From assembly GCF_001636545.1 (NCBI RefSeq), contig NZ_JFHK01000003.1, positions 62,001 through 126,000 of the forward strand: a DNA stretch of 64,000 nucleotides. Reading direction: 5' to 3'. The stretch comes from Kosmotoga arenicorallina S304 (lineage in GTDB: Bacteria > Thermotogota > Thermotogae > Petrotogales > Kosmotogaceae). Shown here in pieces: positions 25,553 to 34,890 of the stretch (the first letter of the stretch is position 1; each line of letters opens with the position of its first letter). The notes beneath the pieces were generated by a model. It worked only from the letters and a program-made list of their open reading frames with translations. It did no database searches and was not told the DNA's origin. The position numbers were made by a program, and so were the translations under genes.

Positions 25553-27769
25553 TTACGGTACCGGAACCATGCCTGTGTGTTTTTCATCATGACGGAACAT
25601 AGGCCAATCTGAATTCGCAGGACCGCCACTGTTGCCTTTGAGAGCGTAAAGAAACCACCCAACACCTACATAAATAGTGCCATTATTACTGATGACAGGT
25701 GATGAATATACATAATCCCCCAATAAATATTCCCATTTTTTCGTTCCATCAGCGTTTATTGCGTAAAAACCTGCATAATAGGTTCTGACATAAATAGTCC
25801 CGTCAGCACCTATTGCTGGAGACGAATATATAAAATCTGAAACTGAAAATTCCCATTTTTTTGTCCCATCTGGGTTTATCGCATAAAGCTTTCCGTCAAG
25901 GCTTCCAATATAAATTGTGCTATCAACACCAATTGCAGGTGATGAATATATCCGATCCCCAGTTCGAAATTCCCACTTTTTTGTCCCATCTGGGTTTATC
26001 GCATAAAGCTTACCATCATAACTTCCAACATATATAGTTCCATCACTGCCTATTGCAGGGGATGAATGAACCAAATTTCCTGTTTGAAATATCCATACCA
26101 ATGTGCCATCCGGGCTTATAGCGTAAAGATTAAAATCATTGCTTCCTACATATATCGTCCCGTCAGCACCTATCGAAGGTGATGAATCTACCCCCCCTGA
26201 TGTTGCAAATGACCATTTTTTTGTACCGTCTGGATTTATTGCGTAGAGATTGTTGTCCAGACTTCCAATATAAATAGTACCATCAGGGCCTATTGCGGGT
26301 GATGAATTGACAGCCCCAGAAAACTCGAATTTCCATACTTGAGTTCCTTCTGGACTGACTGCATACAAATGACCGTCATAACTTCCAATGTAAATGGTAC
26401 CGTCATTTCCTATTGCTGGAGACGAGTCCACATCGTCACTTGCCTCAAATTTCCATTTTACAGTTCCATCAGGATTAATGGCATGCAAATAATTATCTCG
26501 ACTTCCCACATAAACAGTACCGTCGTTACCAATAGCTGGTGATGATATTGTCCTGTAACCAGTTTGATATTTCCACTTAAATACAGTTGTTTTGAAGCTC
26601 CACAGAGAACCTTCGCTCATTCCTCCAAAGTTATCATGCGCGATTATTTTCCAGTAATACACTGTATTTCCATCGAGTTCTCCTGGATTAAATATTGTAT
26701 TTGTTGTATTAGCAATTAAAATTGTGGGAGATGCACTTGTACCAAAATACACATCGTAACTCAGTGAATCCCCGTCAGGGTCACTGCAACTCCATGAAAG
26801 AGTAGGATTAAGGGAAACATCTACCTCGTCATTTGCCGGTGATGGGTCTGCTGGTGATAGAGGCGCTCTGTTAACATCCGTTACTGTTATTACAAACGTG
26901 TCTGTCGCATTTCCGCCCCAGCCATCACTTGCTTCTATCTCCACATTATATGTTCCTGATGCTTCATAATCCGGGCTGTAAGTATATGTCGCATCCGTTA
27001 TAGTCCCTACTCCATTCAATATGGTGAAAATTAATGTGTCATTGTCGAGATCAGTTGCATATTCTGTCAGATCCAGAGTCAATGTCTCTCCTTCGTTTAC
27101 ACTCTGGTCACTTATGTCTATTTTAGGAACCCTGTTTGCAGTTGAAAAGCTCCAGATATCTCCTTCTGTTTCTATTCCTCTGTTATCTTTTGCAATTATT
27201 TTCCAGTAATAGGTTTTGTGGACATCTAAAATGCCCGGGTTGTACTCTTTTAATGAAATATCAGTCGCAACAAGCTTTATCGGGATTGGATTTGTACCAA
27301 AATACACATCAAATTTTATCGGGTCACCATCAGGATCAATGCAATTCCAGGAAAGGATTGGGTTGTGAGAAACATCAATTGCATCATCTGCAGGGAATGG
27401 ATTCATAGGACAGACAGGTGCTCTGTTGACATCTATCACTGTTATCATAAATGTATCTGTCGCATTTCCACCCCAGCTATCACTTGCTTCTATCTCCACA
27501 TTATATGTTCCTGATGCTTCGTAACCCGGATTGAATCTATATGTATTTGAAATTATCTTTCCAACTCCATATAGCAATTTGAAGGTTAATTCGTTTCCAT
27601 CCGGATCCAAGACATATTCTGATAGGTTAAGTTTAAGGGTATCCCCTTCTTTAACGCTCTGATCAGGAATATCAGAAAATACCGGGGGAGAATTAAGTTT
27701 TAGACAGCCTGTACTTAGCAAGAGGATAAGAATAGAAAAAATAACCGATGAAATTACTCTTCTTTTCAC
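25553..27769 (-). CDS. Lipoprotein with cadherin/FN3-like domains and eight-unit beta-propeller
   Basis: This 738-residue lipoprotein has signal and lipobox LLSTGC near residue 22. Domains in order are a cadherin-like repeat (SVKEGDTLKL), an FN3-like domain, a second cadherin-like repeat (SVNEGETLTL), a second FN3-like domain, and eight ~40-residue PQQ/quinoprotein-like units (SSPAIGxDGTIYVGS..LYAINPDGTKKW) ending WPMFRHDEKHTG. Eight units fit one closed eight-bladed propeller. Such proteins are cell-surface binding proteins; no catalytic residues are evident and PQQ binding should not be assumed. Start GTG 27769 has GGAGAG upstream. A paralogue is at 29048. Confidence 0.85.
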   Translation of the reverse strand: MKRRVISSVIFSILILLLSTGCLKLNSPPVFSDIPDQSVKEGDTLKLNLSEYVLDPDGNELTFKLLYGVGKIISNTYRFNPGYEASGTYNVEIEASDSWGGNATDTFMITVIDVNRAPVCPMNPFPADDAIDVSHNPILSWNCIDPDGDPIKFDVYFGTNPIPIKLVATDISLKEYNPGILDVHKTYYWKIIAKDNRGIETEGDIWSFSTANRVPKIDISDQSVNEGETLTLDLTEYATDLDNDTLIFTILNGVGTITDATYTYSPDYEASGTYNVEIEASDGWGGNATDTFVITVTDVNRAPLSPADPSPANDEVDVSLNPTLSWSCSDPDGDSLSYDVYFGTSASPTILIANTTNTIFNPGELDGNTVYYWKIIAHDNFGGMSEGSLWSFKTTVFKWKYQTGYRTISSPAIGNDGTVYVGSRDNYLHAINPDGTVKWKFEASDDVDSSPAIGNDGTIYIGSYDGHLYAVSPEGTQVWKFEFSGAVNSSPAIGPDGTIYIGSLDNNLYAINPDGTKKWSFATSGGVDSSPSIGADGTIYVGSNDFNLYAISPDGTLVWIFQTGNLVHSSPAIGSDGTIYVGSYDGKLYAINPDGTKKWEFRTGDRIYSSPAIGVDSTIYIGSLDGKLYAINPDGTKKWEFSVSDFIYSSPAIGADGTIYVRTYYAGFYAINADGTKKWEYLLGDYVYSSPVISNNGTIYVGVGWFLYALKGNSGGPANSDWPMFRHDEKHTGMVPVP

Positions 27770-28033
27770 TCAAATCTCTCCTTTGTATAAAGAGATTTTT
27801 TGGAGTGCTTCAGTTTTTAGACTTTGTTTTTTCAAATACAAAATCGATATGTAACATAGGCAATTCTTCTCTTTATAAATATTTGAGTCGTGTTGAAATC
27901 ATCTTCATGCTATCACTTTCATAAAAGGAAACAAATAAAAAAATATAGTCAAAATAAAAAAATGATAAAAAACTTCCTTCCCATTTTTCTTCTTAACTAA
28001 GTACAAATTTTCTTTGTACTATATATCTGCTTC
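27770..28033. other. Intergenic region without recognised feature
   Basis: This A+T-rich 264-nt region upstream of the lipoprotein gene contains the downstream end of the nitrilase-family gene and the lipoprotein promoter. I saw no repeat-family module, RNA or clear promoter pair. Confidence 0.4.
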
Positions 28034-28810
28034 TCATCTTTGTTCCTGAGGACTATTTTCAAGATCTATTTCAACATATAAAAGCCCTTGTTTGTGAAGT
28101 GGTAGTTCAGCAATTATATTTCCAAGTTTATCCACCGCCATTGCTCCACCAAAGGAGTCTTCAATAATTCCATCTCCAAGGCAGTTGGCCACTAAACAAT
28201 TAGTTTTAGCTTGTGCAAGGCGTTCAAGATAAAACCATTTTTCATCAGTATCCCACCAGTGCTGGACGTTATCTACCTTGTAAAAACTCCTTGCCATGGG
28301 GACAAGCAGTATATCTGGTTTGAGTTTTTTTACTTGCTCAAGCGCATCGTCGTGAAAAAGCTCGCCACAAATGAGAAAAGCAACTCTGCCAAAAGGAGTC
28401 TCAATTGCAAGGTGTTCTGATCCTTCTTTATAAACTTCTTCTGGGGCTTTTGGCGAATGCCAGCCTGAATCTGTTCGACGATGTTTCAAAACAATACGTC
28501 CATCAAATGAAATTAGTACTGCACTATCGTATAAGACCCCATCTTCTATTTCAAAAAAACCTGTGGCTATCCAGATTCCCAGTTCTCTGGATAACGATAC
28601 AAGCTCATTTATGTATTTCCCTGAAATACTTTCGCCTAAAGTGAGATCCTTTTCTGGCGAATCGGTATTAACCAACCCGGTAAAAGCTGCTTCAGGGAAA
28701 AGAATTAGCTCTGCACCATTTTCAGCCGCTTCATTAATTAAACTTTTAATTATTGAGAAATTTTCTTCCTTTCTAGAATGAATTTTATTGACCGCAATAG
28801 CAAATTTCAT
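28034..28810 (-). CDS. Carbon-nitrogen hydrolase (nitrilase superfamily)
   Basis: This 258-residue protein has the Glu-Lys-Cys triad: LILFPEAAFTGL (Glu), VLKHRRTD (Lys) and VAFLICGELFHDDAL (Cys). The family hydrolyses or condenses non-peptide C-N bonds (amidases, N-carbamoyl hydrolases, omega-amidases). The IWIATGFFEIEDG and FGRVAFLICGE stretches are generic, so the substrate cannot be assigned. It lies between the two paralogous propeller lipoproteins and is transcribed toward the first. The C-terminus (ENSPQEQR) is short, and the length is normal for a single-domain member. Confidence 0.85.
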   Translation of the reverse strand: MKFAIAVNKIHSRKEENFSIIKSLINEAAENGAELILFPEAAFTGLVNTDSPEKDLTLGESISGKYINELVSLSRELGIWIATGFFEIEDGVLYDSAVLISFDGRIVLKHRRTDSGWHSPKAPEEVYKEGSEHLAIETPFGRVAFLICGELFHDDALEQVKKLKPDILLVPMARSFYKVDNVQHWWDTDEKWFYLERLAQAKTNCLVANCLGDGIIEDSFGGAMAVDKLGNIIAELPLHKQGLLYVEIDLENSPQEQR

Positions 28811-29014
28811 GAGGCATTCATCCTTTCTTTCTTAATTTCGGCAAAGATTTTATCACAGTTTTCAATTTCTGCAACCGGTTCAAAACTCTAAAAACATATT
28901 CGCACAAATTAGAAAGGATTATCATGTTACTAATTGAAAATTTGTTTAGATCTTATCTATTAATAATTCGACTGATTTTTTCTTTTCATTAATTATGTGT
29001 CATTCTCGATTTTG

Positions 29015-29020
29015 TATAAT
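29015..29020 (+). promoter_or_regulatory. -10 element for the propeller lipoprotein gene
   Basis: TATAAT lies 28 nt before the start, with a GGGGGTGGG ribosome site between them. No convincing -35 is present. Confidence 0.4.
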
Positions 29021-29047
29021 ATTATATAAAGTACTGGGGGTGGGTTT

Positions 29048-32000
29048 ATGAAAAAATTTATCTCTCTGGTAATAGTTACTATTTTACTTTCTATACTTAT
29101 TTCTTGTGCACGGTTGGTGAATGAACCACCTAGATATCCCGATAACCCTATCCCTTCTGATGATGCTACGAATGTTGAATTGTCGGTTATATTAAAATGG
29201 GAATGTTCTGATCCTGATGAAGACCCAATAAAATATGATGTGTATTTTGGTATAGATTCAGTTCCAACAACACTTGTTGCAACTGATATTTCATTAAAAG
29301 AGTACAACCCGGGCATTTTAGATGTACACACAACCTATTATTGGAAAATAGTTGCGAAAGATGCGAGAGCAAAAACTGAAGGCCCTGTATGGAGTTTTAC
29401 AACATTAAACAATGATCCTGCAACACCGACATATCTTTTTCCCGATGATTCAGCAGAGCTTGAAATACCCGTGATACTCAGCTGGGAATGTTCTGATCCA
29501 GATAGTGATTCTCTAACATACGATATATACTTTGGCACAGACACAACACCGCCACTTTTTGTTTCAGGGGTTTCAGAAACATCATATACCCTGAATGAGT
29601 TGATTGGTAATAAAACATACTACTGGAAAGTGGTTGCTAAAGATGGCTATGGAGGAGAAGCAGAAGGGCCTGTCTGGAGTTTCACGACGATAAATAGAGC
29701 TCCTGCAACGCCTACATATCTCTCCCCCGCTGATGCTTCAACCGAGCTTGAAATACCCGTGGCACTCAGCTGGGAATGTTCTGATTCAGATGATGATTCA
29801 CTAACATATGATATATACTTTGGCACAAACACAACTCCACCTCTTTTAACTACAGGAATTTCAGACACTTCTTATACCCCTGATGGAATAACTGGCCATA
29901 CAACATATTACTGGAAAGTGGTTGCTAAAGATGGTTTTGGAGGAGAAACTGAAGGACCTATCTGGAGTTTCTCAACTGTAAACAGAGTTCCGGAAATAGA
30001 CATAAGCGACCAGAGTGTAAACGAAGGAGAGACACTGACTTTGAACCTGACAGAATATGCCACTGATCTTGACAAGGACTCACTGGCTTTCACCATATTA
30101 AATGGGGTAGGGAGTATAACAGATACTACATACATCTACAGCCCGGATTACGAGGCATCAGGCACGTATAATATAGAGATAGAAGTAAGTGATGGATGGG
30201 GAGGGAATGCGACAGATACCTTTGCAATAACGGTAATGGATGTCAACAGAGCACCCCTATCACCATCAGACCCCTCACCGGCAAATGGCGAGGTAGATGT
30301 ATCCCTCAATCCTGCTCTCTCATGGAGTTGCAGTGACCCTGATGGAGATCCTCTGAGTTATGATGTGTATTTTGGTATAGATCCAATTCCAGCAACACTT
30401 GTTGCGACCGAGATTGCATTATCGGAATACACTCCAGATACCCTTGATATTCACACAACCTATTACTGGAAAATAGTTGCAAAAGATAACAGAGGCGGGG
30501 AAACAGAAGGTCCTGTATGGAGCTTTACAACATTTAACAATGATCCTGCAACACCGACATATCTCTCCCCCGCTGATGCTTCAACCGAGCTGGAAATACC
30601 CGTGACAATCAGCTGGGATTGTTCTGACCCAGATGGGGATTCTCTGAGTTATGACATATATCTTGGAACAAATCCGACCGCTCCGCCTTTATACACATCA
30701 GGAATTGCTGATACATTTCTTGCACTGAACGATATAATTGGCCATACGACATACTACTGGAAAATAGTTGCCAGAGATGATTTTGGTGGAGAAAGCGAAG
30801 GACCCATATGGAGCTTTTCAACTGCAAATAGAGAGCCTCAGATACCCACAAATCCATTTCCGAATGATGGGGAAGATTCCGTTGATGTTTCTATAACACT
30901 CAGCTGGGAATGTTCTGATCCAGATGGTGATTCACTAACATATGATATATACTTTGGCACAAATACAACCCCACCATTAGTAGAGAGCGATTATTCAAAG
31001 ATAACATACAATCCCGGAACTCTGGAGAGCACAACCACATATTACTGGAAAATAGTTGCAAAAGACGGAGAAGGTAGTGTTATTTCAGGCCCAATTTGGA
31101 GCTTCACAACTATGTCAGCTGGCACAAAAAAATGGGAGTTCGAGCTTCCCGGTGGTTCAGTTAGATGGTTTGACTCAAGCCCTGCGATAGGCAGCGATGG
31201 CACTATTTACATCGGCTCATATGATAACTATCTCTACGCAATAAATCCCGATGGCACAAAGAAATGGGAGTTTGATACTGCTGATTTGATTGAATCGAGC
31301 CCGGCAATAGGGGCTGATGGTACGATTTATATCGGTTCCCGTATTAGTGCTTCGGAGAATCCAAGTTTATATGCGATAAATCCTGATGGCACAAAGGAAT
31401 GGGAGTTTTACACTGATGATTGGGTTTATTCTACTCCTGCCATAGGTGACGATGGCACGATATACATAGGTTCCTTTGATACCAAACTTTATGCAATAAA
31501 TCCCGATGGCACTAAGAAATGGGAGTTTGATACTGCTGATTTGATTGAATCGAGCCCGGTAATAGGCAGCGATGGCACCATATATGTTGGTTCAGAAGAT
31601 ACTAAACTATATGCGATAAACCCCGATGGCACTAAGAAATGGGAGTTTGCCACCGGAGGCGCTATAAGTTCAAGCCCCGCAATAGGAAGCGACGGTACCA
31701 TATATATAGGCTCTGATGATACCAAGTTGTATGCGATAAACCCTGATGGTACTAAGAAATGGGAGTTTGCCACTGGAGGTGCTATAAAGTCAAGCCCCGC
31801 AATAGGAAGCGACGGTACCATATATATAGGCTCAAATGATACTAAATTATATGCGATAAACCCTGATGGCACTAAGAAATGGGAGTTTGTCACAGGAGGT
31901 GCTATAAAGTCAAGCCCCGCAATAGGAGCCGATGGTACAATTTATTTCGGATCATCCGATCGTAAATGGTATGCTCTTTATCCCGATGGCACCAAAAAAA

Positions 32001-32182
32001 GGGAATTTCTTACCGGTGGAGAAATAGAATCAAGTCCAGCAATATGGGACGATGGAACTGTTTATTTTGGTTCGCGGGATAATAAATTATATGCAGTATA
32101 CGACGATAATGGAGGGTTAGCAAATACCCCCTGGCCAAAATTTCACCATGATAGCTTTAACACGGGCAATTACAGCCATTGA
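29048..32182 (+). CDS. Large lipoprotein with seven FN3/cadherin-like domains and eight-unit beta-propeller
   Basis: This 1044-residue lipoprotein has signal peptide and lipobox near LISC (Cys ~20). Three FN3-like domains, one cadherin-like repeat (SVNEGETLTL), three more FN3-like domains and eight propeller units follow, ending WPKFHHDSFNTG. It is a longer paralogue of the gene at 25553, in opposite orientation. The propeller DNA is itself repetitive: units at about 31500-31920 recur every 120 nt with near identity (IGSDDTKLYAINPDGTKKW), implying recent duplication or gene conversion. FN3-like modules also alternate between two closely related versions. Likely surface adhesion or glycan binding; no enzyme motif. 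Confidence 0.85.
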   Translation: MKKFISLVIVTILLSILISCARLVNEPPRYPDNPIPSDDATNVELSVILKWECSDPDEDPIKYDVYFGIDSVPTTLVATDISLKEYNPGILDVHTTYYWKIVAKDARAKTEGPVWSFTTLNNDPATPTYLFPDDSAELEIPVILSWECSDPDSDSLTYDIYFGTDTTPPLFVSGVSETSYTLNELIGNKTYYWKVVAKDGYGGEAEGPVWSFTTINRAPATPTYLSPADASTELEIPVALSWECSDSDDDSLTYDIYFGTNTTPPLLTTGISDTSYTPDGITGHTTYYWKVVAKDGFGGETEGPIWSFSTVNRVPEIDISDQSVNEGETLTLNLTEYATDLDKDSLAFTILNGVGSITDTTYIYSPDYEASGTYNIEIEVSDGWGGNATDTFAITVMDVNRAPLSPSDPSPANGEVDVSLNPALSWSCSDPDGDPLSYDVYFGIDPIPATLVATEIALSEYTPDTLDIHTTYYWKIVAKDNRGGETEGPVWSFTTFNNDPATPTYLSPADASTELEIPVTISWDCSDPDGDSLSYDIYLGTNPTAPPLYTSGIADTFLALNDIIGHTTYYWKIVARDDFGGESEGPIWSFSTANREPQIPTNPFPNDGEDSVDVSITLSWECSDPDGDSLTYDIYFGTNTTPPLVESDYSKITYNPGTLESTTTYYWKIVAKDGEGSVISGPIWSFTTMSAGTKKWEFELPGGSVRWFDSSPAIGSDGTIYIGSYDNYLYAINPDGTKKWEFDTADLIESSPAIGADGTIYIGSRISASENPSLYAINPDGTKEWEFYTDDWVYSTPAIGDDGTIYIGSFDTKLYAINPDGTKKWEFDTADLIESSPVIGSDGTIYVGSEDTKLYAINPDGTKKWEFATGGAISSSPAIGSDGTIYIGSDDTKLYAINPDGTKKWEFATGGAIKSSPAIGSDGTIYIGSNDTKLYAINPDGTKKWEFVTGGAIKSSPAIGADGTIYFGSSDRKWYALYPDGTKKREFLTGGEIESSPAIWDDGTVYFGSRDNKLYAVYDDNGGLANTPWPKFHHDSFNTGNYSH
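31480..31920 (+). repeat. Tandem near-identical 120-nt coding repeats
   Basis: Successive 120-nt units encode the same 40-residue propeller blade, differing at only a few positions (compare lines beginning 31621, 31741 and 31861). Codon-level identity, not just protein similarity, indicates recent expansion or homogenisation within the lipoprotein gene. Confidence 0.85.
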
Positions 32183-32190
32183 TAGCCAAA

Positions 32191-32223
32191 AATAAGCGGG
32201 ATCAAAAGTTCCCGCTTATTTTT
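32191..32223. terminator. Bidirectional intrinsic terminator covering the GH66 stop codon
   Basis: An 11-bp perfect stem (32191-32201 with 32210-32220) with an 8-nt loop is followed by a T-run on the plus strand. The GH66 stop codon (32216-32218) is inside one arm, so the hairpin serves both convergent genes. Confidence 0.8.
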
Positions 32224-33853
32224 CTGGAATAACCAAAATTGCTGACCAGTATTTCAGGTAAAGGAGGGGTAGCTTTATTTTATTGCCAATTGTCTCCGCC
32301 TTTATTTCTTGAGGGGCAACATGACCATCAGGTGAGATGAAGAAAAATCGCGCATTATCCGGAAAAAAGGTTTTAGGGAAGGTTATGAACAGGTTGGAAA
32401 AATCCTCTGGCATTCGTTGCTTGGATCTCCATAATGAACTTCTTGCACTCACCAAATTCACGAAATTGATCATCATTCCTTGCTTCGAGTTTTTAAGGCT
32501 TACCCAAATTTTCCCTTTTTGGGGATTTGTTGAATAGTTTTCTTCAAAGTTCACATCGGATAATTCGTTAAATTCACCATTCAAAAAATCCTCATATCTA
32601 ACCTGAAAATCATAGTAATTTTTCAGAGAGTCAAGAAATTTCATGTCCACAGCGTCCGCACCCGGAAAGTAAGGCCCGGAAAGTATACGCATTATTTCAC
32701 CTATCTCAAGTCTTCTGCCCCCACTTATGGCAATGATAGAATCTGCCAAAAATATGCTGTGCTTTTTTATTCCTTCAAGATAAGCCGCCAGAATTACGGG
32801 CTTATCGCCGCTTCTTTTTTTGGCATCTGTTATCATTTTGTATAGGTCCTCATAAGTGTTGCAGCTCTCCCAGGGTTCGATATAGACCGTATCTGCCTTT
32901 GCTTCACTCTGGATTTTATTCGGCCAGTTGTTCACATAATTAAAGAATACAGGGCGATCTGTTTCCCTTTTTAGAAGGTTTATGAATTCCAAAAATCCCT
33001 GAGATGTTCTATATGGTATATATTTTCCATCCTTCATCATGTAAGATGTAAGATCTTTTGGGTATCCGTACTGGTCAAGGTGTATTCCATCGAATCCAAA
33101 TTCAATGGTTTTTTTGCATTCATCAATGAGGAATTTTGTCCAATCCGAATCTTCCAGTGTATTTGTTATCAGTATTTTTTTATAGAAATCCAATGGAACC
33201 CAGCTTTCAGCTTCTTTTTTGTAGAGAAGCCACTCAGGATGTTTTTCGCCGAATTCCCTATTGCATGCATAAAGAGCTACATAAGCCATAGAGGCGATAT
33301 TTCGTTTGTGCCCTTCATTTATTAGTTCTTTTAGAGTCGTGTTAGATATTTTTCTTACCCTCTGCCAGGCGTCTTTATATTCATCCCCTTCTTCATATAC
33401 GAGCTTCCCATAGTCGTACATCCAGTCATAGTATTGAAGACCATTTATATGGAACTGCGTAAGATAATCCATTGTCTTTTCAATATCGTAGCGTTCAGGA
33501 AAGAAGTCTGTAAGAAAGCCGTACCTTGGCGAATCTAACCAACTATTCAACACGGAAAAGCCACGGCTGATATTATCACCAGATAATGCCAGATCTATTC
33601 CATATCCTCCAATTTCAAAGGGTGCATTAATTTCTATTGTTCCGGTCGTAGTTCCAACTTCGCTATGGATAATTTTTGTTCCACGAGTGATTTTAAGCTC
33701 ATATTTAACACAATCATCAATGCCATCTATGGATAATATCATTTTGCTTCCGGGAATATAAAAGGCTTTATCGAAATTTAACTTCACAACAGCACCTCCA
33801 AAGCAAGAGAATAGGATGACAACCAGCAGAAAGAAAAGCCCTTTTCCTTTCAT
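32216..33853 (-). CDS. GH66 dextranase / cycloisomaltooligosaccharide transferase-like
   Basis: This 545-residue protein has an N-terminal signal or lipoprotein-like segment (FLLVVILFSCFGGA). A short Ig-like domain precedes a TIM-barrel typical of GH66: GLQYYDWMYDYGKL, GFDGIHLDQYG (Asp nucleophile region) and TVYIEPWES (candidate acid/base Glu), ending with a beta domain. GH66 enzymes cut internal alpha-1,6-glucan bonds or cyclise isomaltooligosaccharides. There is no carbohydrate-binding insertion of the cyclising type, so plain dextranase is favoured. ATG 33853 overlaps the GH15 stop (ATGA). Last gene of the ROK-ABC-GH15-GH66 operon. Confidence 0.83.
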   Translation of the reverse strand: MKGKGLFFLLVVILFSCFGGAVVKLNFDKAFYIPGSKMILSIDGIDDCVKYELKITRGTKIIHSEVGTTTGTIEINAPFEIGGYGIDLALSGDNISRGFSVLNSWLDSPRYGFLTDFFPERYDIEKTMDYLTQFHINGLQYYDWMYDYGKLVYEEGDEYKDAWQRVRKISNTTLKELINEGHKRNIASMAYVALYACNREFGEKHPEWLLYKKEAESWVPLDFYKKILITNTLEDSDWTKFLIDECKKTIEFGFDGIHLDQYGYPKDLTSYMMKDGKYIPYRTSQGFLEFINLLKRETDRPVFFNYVNNWPNKIQSEAKADTVYIEPWESCNTYEDLYKMITDAKKRSGDKPVILAAYLEGIKKHSIFLADSIIAISGGRRLEIGEIMRILSGPYFPGADAVDMKFLDSLKNYYDFQVRYEDFLNGEFNELSDVNFEENYSTNPQKGKIWVSLKNSKQGMMINFVNLVSARSSLWRSKQRMPEDFSNLFITFPKTFFPDNARFFFISPDGHVAPQEIKAETIGNKIKLPLLYLKYWSAILVIPEK

Positions 33854-34890
33854 GATTTACCCCCCAGATCAAGCAATAGTTCCAGATAGTTGGCATGAGA
33901 CCACAACAGTGGTCTGGCAATCTCACCCCAGCGTCCAAGCCATTCAGGATATTTTGAGCTATCTATCAAGTGTTCAGGCACCTGCTCCGGGAGGCCTTTG
34001 CTATCGAAGTGGCTTTCTATCCATTTTCTTATTGCTCTCGCTTTTTCAAACTCCCCGCTCCTAGTGTAATACTGAGCGAGAGTTGCAGAAAGTAAAATCC
34101 AGCTTCCTCCACCGAAATAGGTGTCTGTTGAAAAACGCTTAACACCACCATTTATATATAACTTCTCTTCGATCGCCTTTACTGTATTAACGATTGCCGG
34201 GTGATCAACTGGAAAGAGTTCAAAAGGAACTGCCCCCCAGATGAGGCTCGCATCGACATCATCGCTCAGTGACGATTTTTTTAAGCGTCCATCTTTTGAT
34301 AATTCCCTCTCTATAAAACTCATAACTTCTATCCATTCTGTTTCTTTATCAAGGATCTTTTCTGCTGCTCTTAAACCAGCGGCTATTGAGAAAAGTGTAG
34401 AAGTATGGATTCCTTCGGGATTTTCTTCCCAGACATCATAGCAAGGAATATTCCAGACTTTTATTAGGTACTTTGAAAGTATTTCAATAAGTTCTCTGTT
34501 CTCATTCAACAAATCTTGCGGAGCGTATTTTTCAACAGCCCAAAGGAATGTCCCGTAACCATCGCTTTGACCGTTTGGCCAATCATCAGATGTTAAAGAC
34601 CCATCAAGATTGTAGCGCGTTGGAAGCAGGTCTTTATGTGTGATCAGCTCATGTGAAGCAGCAAGGAGTCTTTCTATTTGAGCTTTTTGTTCTGAAATCA
34701 CCCTAAACCCCCATCGAAAAAACTTATTGGCTGATTTTTTATTGCCAGCTCTTGCCATTGCAGCTGATATAAAAGAACCATCTCGAAACCAGCAATACCC
34801 GTATTGGGAAAAATTAGGAGACGCAACGTATGCCCCATGTTTGGATTGGTTTGCATGGATTATTTGAAGCGAACGTTCAAAAAAATTCAT
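33850..34890 (-). CDS. GH15 glucoamylase/glucodextranase-like glycosidase
   Basis: ATG 34890 is chosen because GGAGG sits 12 nt upstream and the longer frame overlaps the permease; this gives 346 residues with no signal peptide. The (alpha/alpha)6-barrel motifs of GH15 are present: YCWFRDGSFISAA, CYDVWEENPEGIHT (catalytic acid Glu region), LIWGAVPFELF and KGLPEQVP (catalytic base Glu). It lacks the N-terminal beta-sandwich of full-length bacterial GH15, so it is the catalytic domain alone. It would release glucose from isomaltooligosaccharides imported by the adjacent ABC transporter. The start overlaps the permease stop (TAATG). Confidence 0.83.
   Translation of the reverse strand: MNFFERSLQIIHANQSKHGAYVASPNFSQYGYCWFRDGSFISAAMARAGNKKSANKFFRWGFRVISEQKAQIERLLAASHELITHKDLLPTRYNLDGSLTSDDWPNGQSDGYGTFLWAVEKYAPQDLLNENRELIEILSKYLIKVWNIPCYDVWEENPEGIHTSTLFSIAAGLRAAEKILDKETEWIEVMSFIERELSKDGRLKKSSLSDDVDASLIWGAVPFELFPVDHPAIVNTVKAIEEKLYINGGVKRFSTDTYFGGGSWILLSATLAQYYTRSGEFEKARAIRKWIESHFDSKGLPEQVPEHLIDSSKYPEWLGRWGEIARPLLWSHANYLELLLDLGGKS

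Noticed and set aside
31489-31893. Long antisense open frame across the propeller repeats
   Set aside because: It mirrors the 120-nt coding repeats on the other strand and has no start signal or independent features.
31480-31920. CRISPR array
   Set aside because: The repeats are 120 nt, contiguous and coding; no spacers exist.
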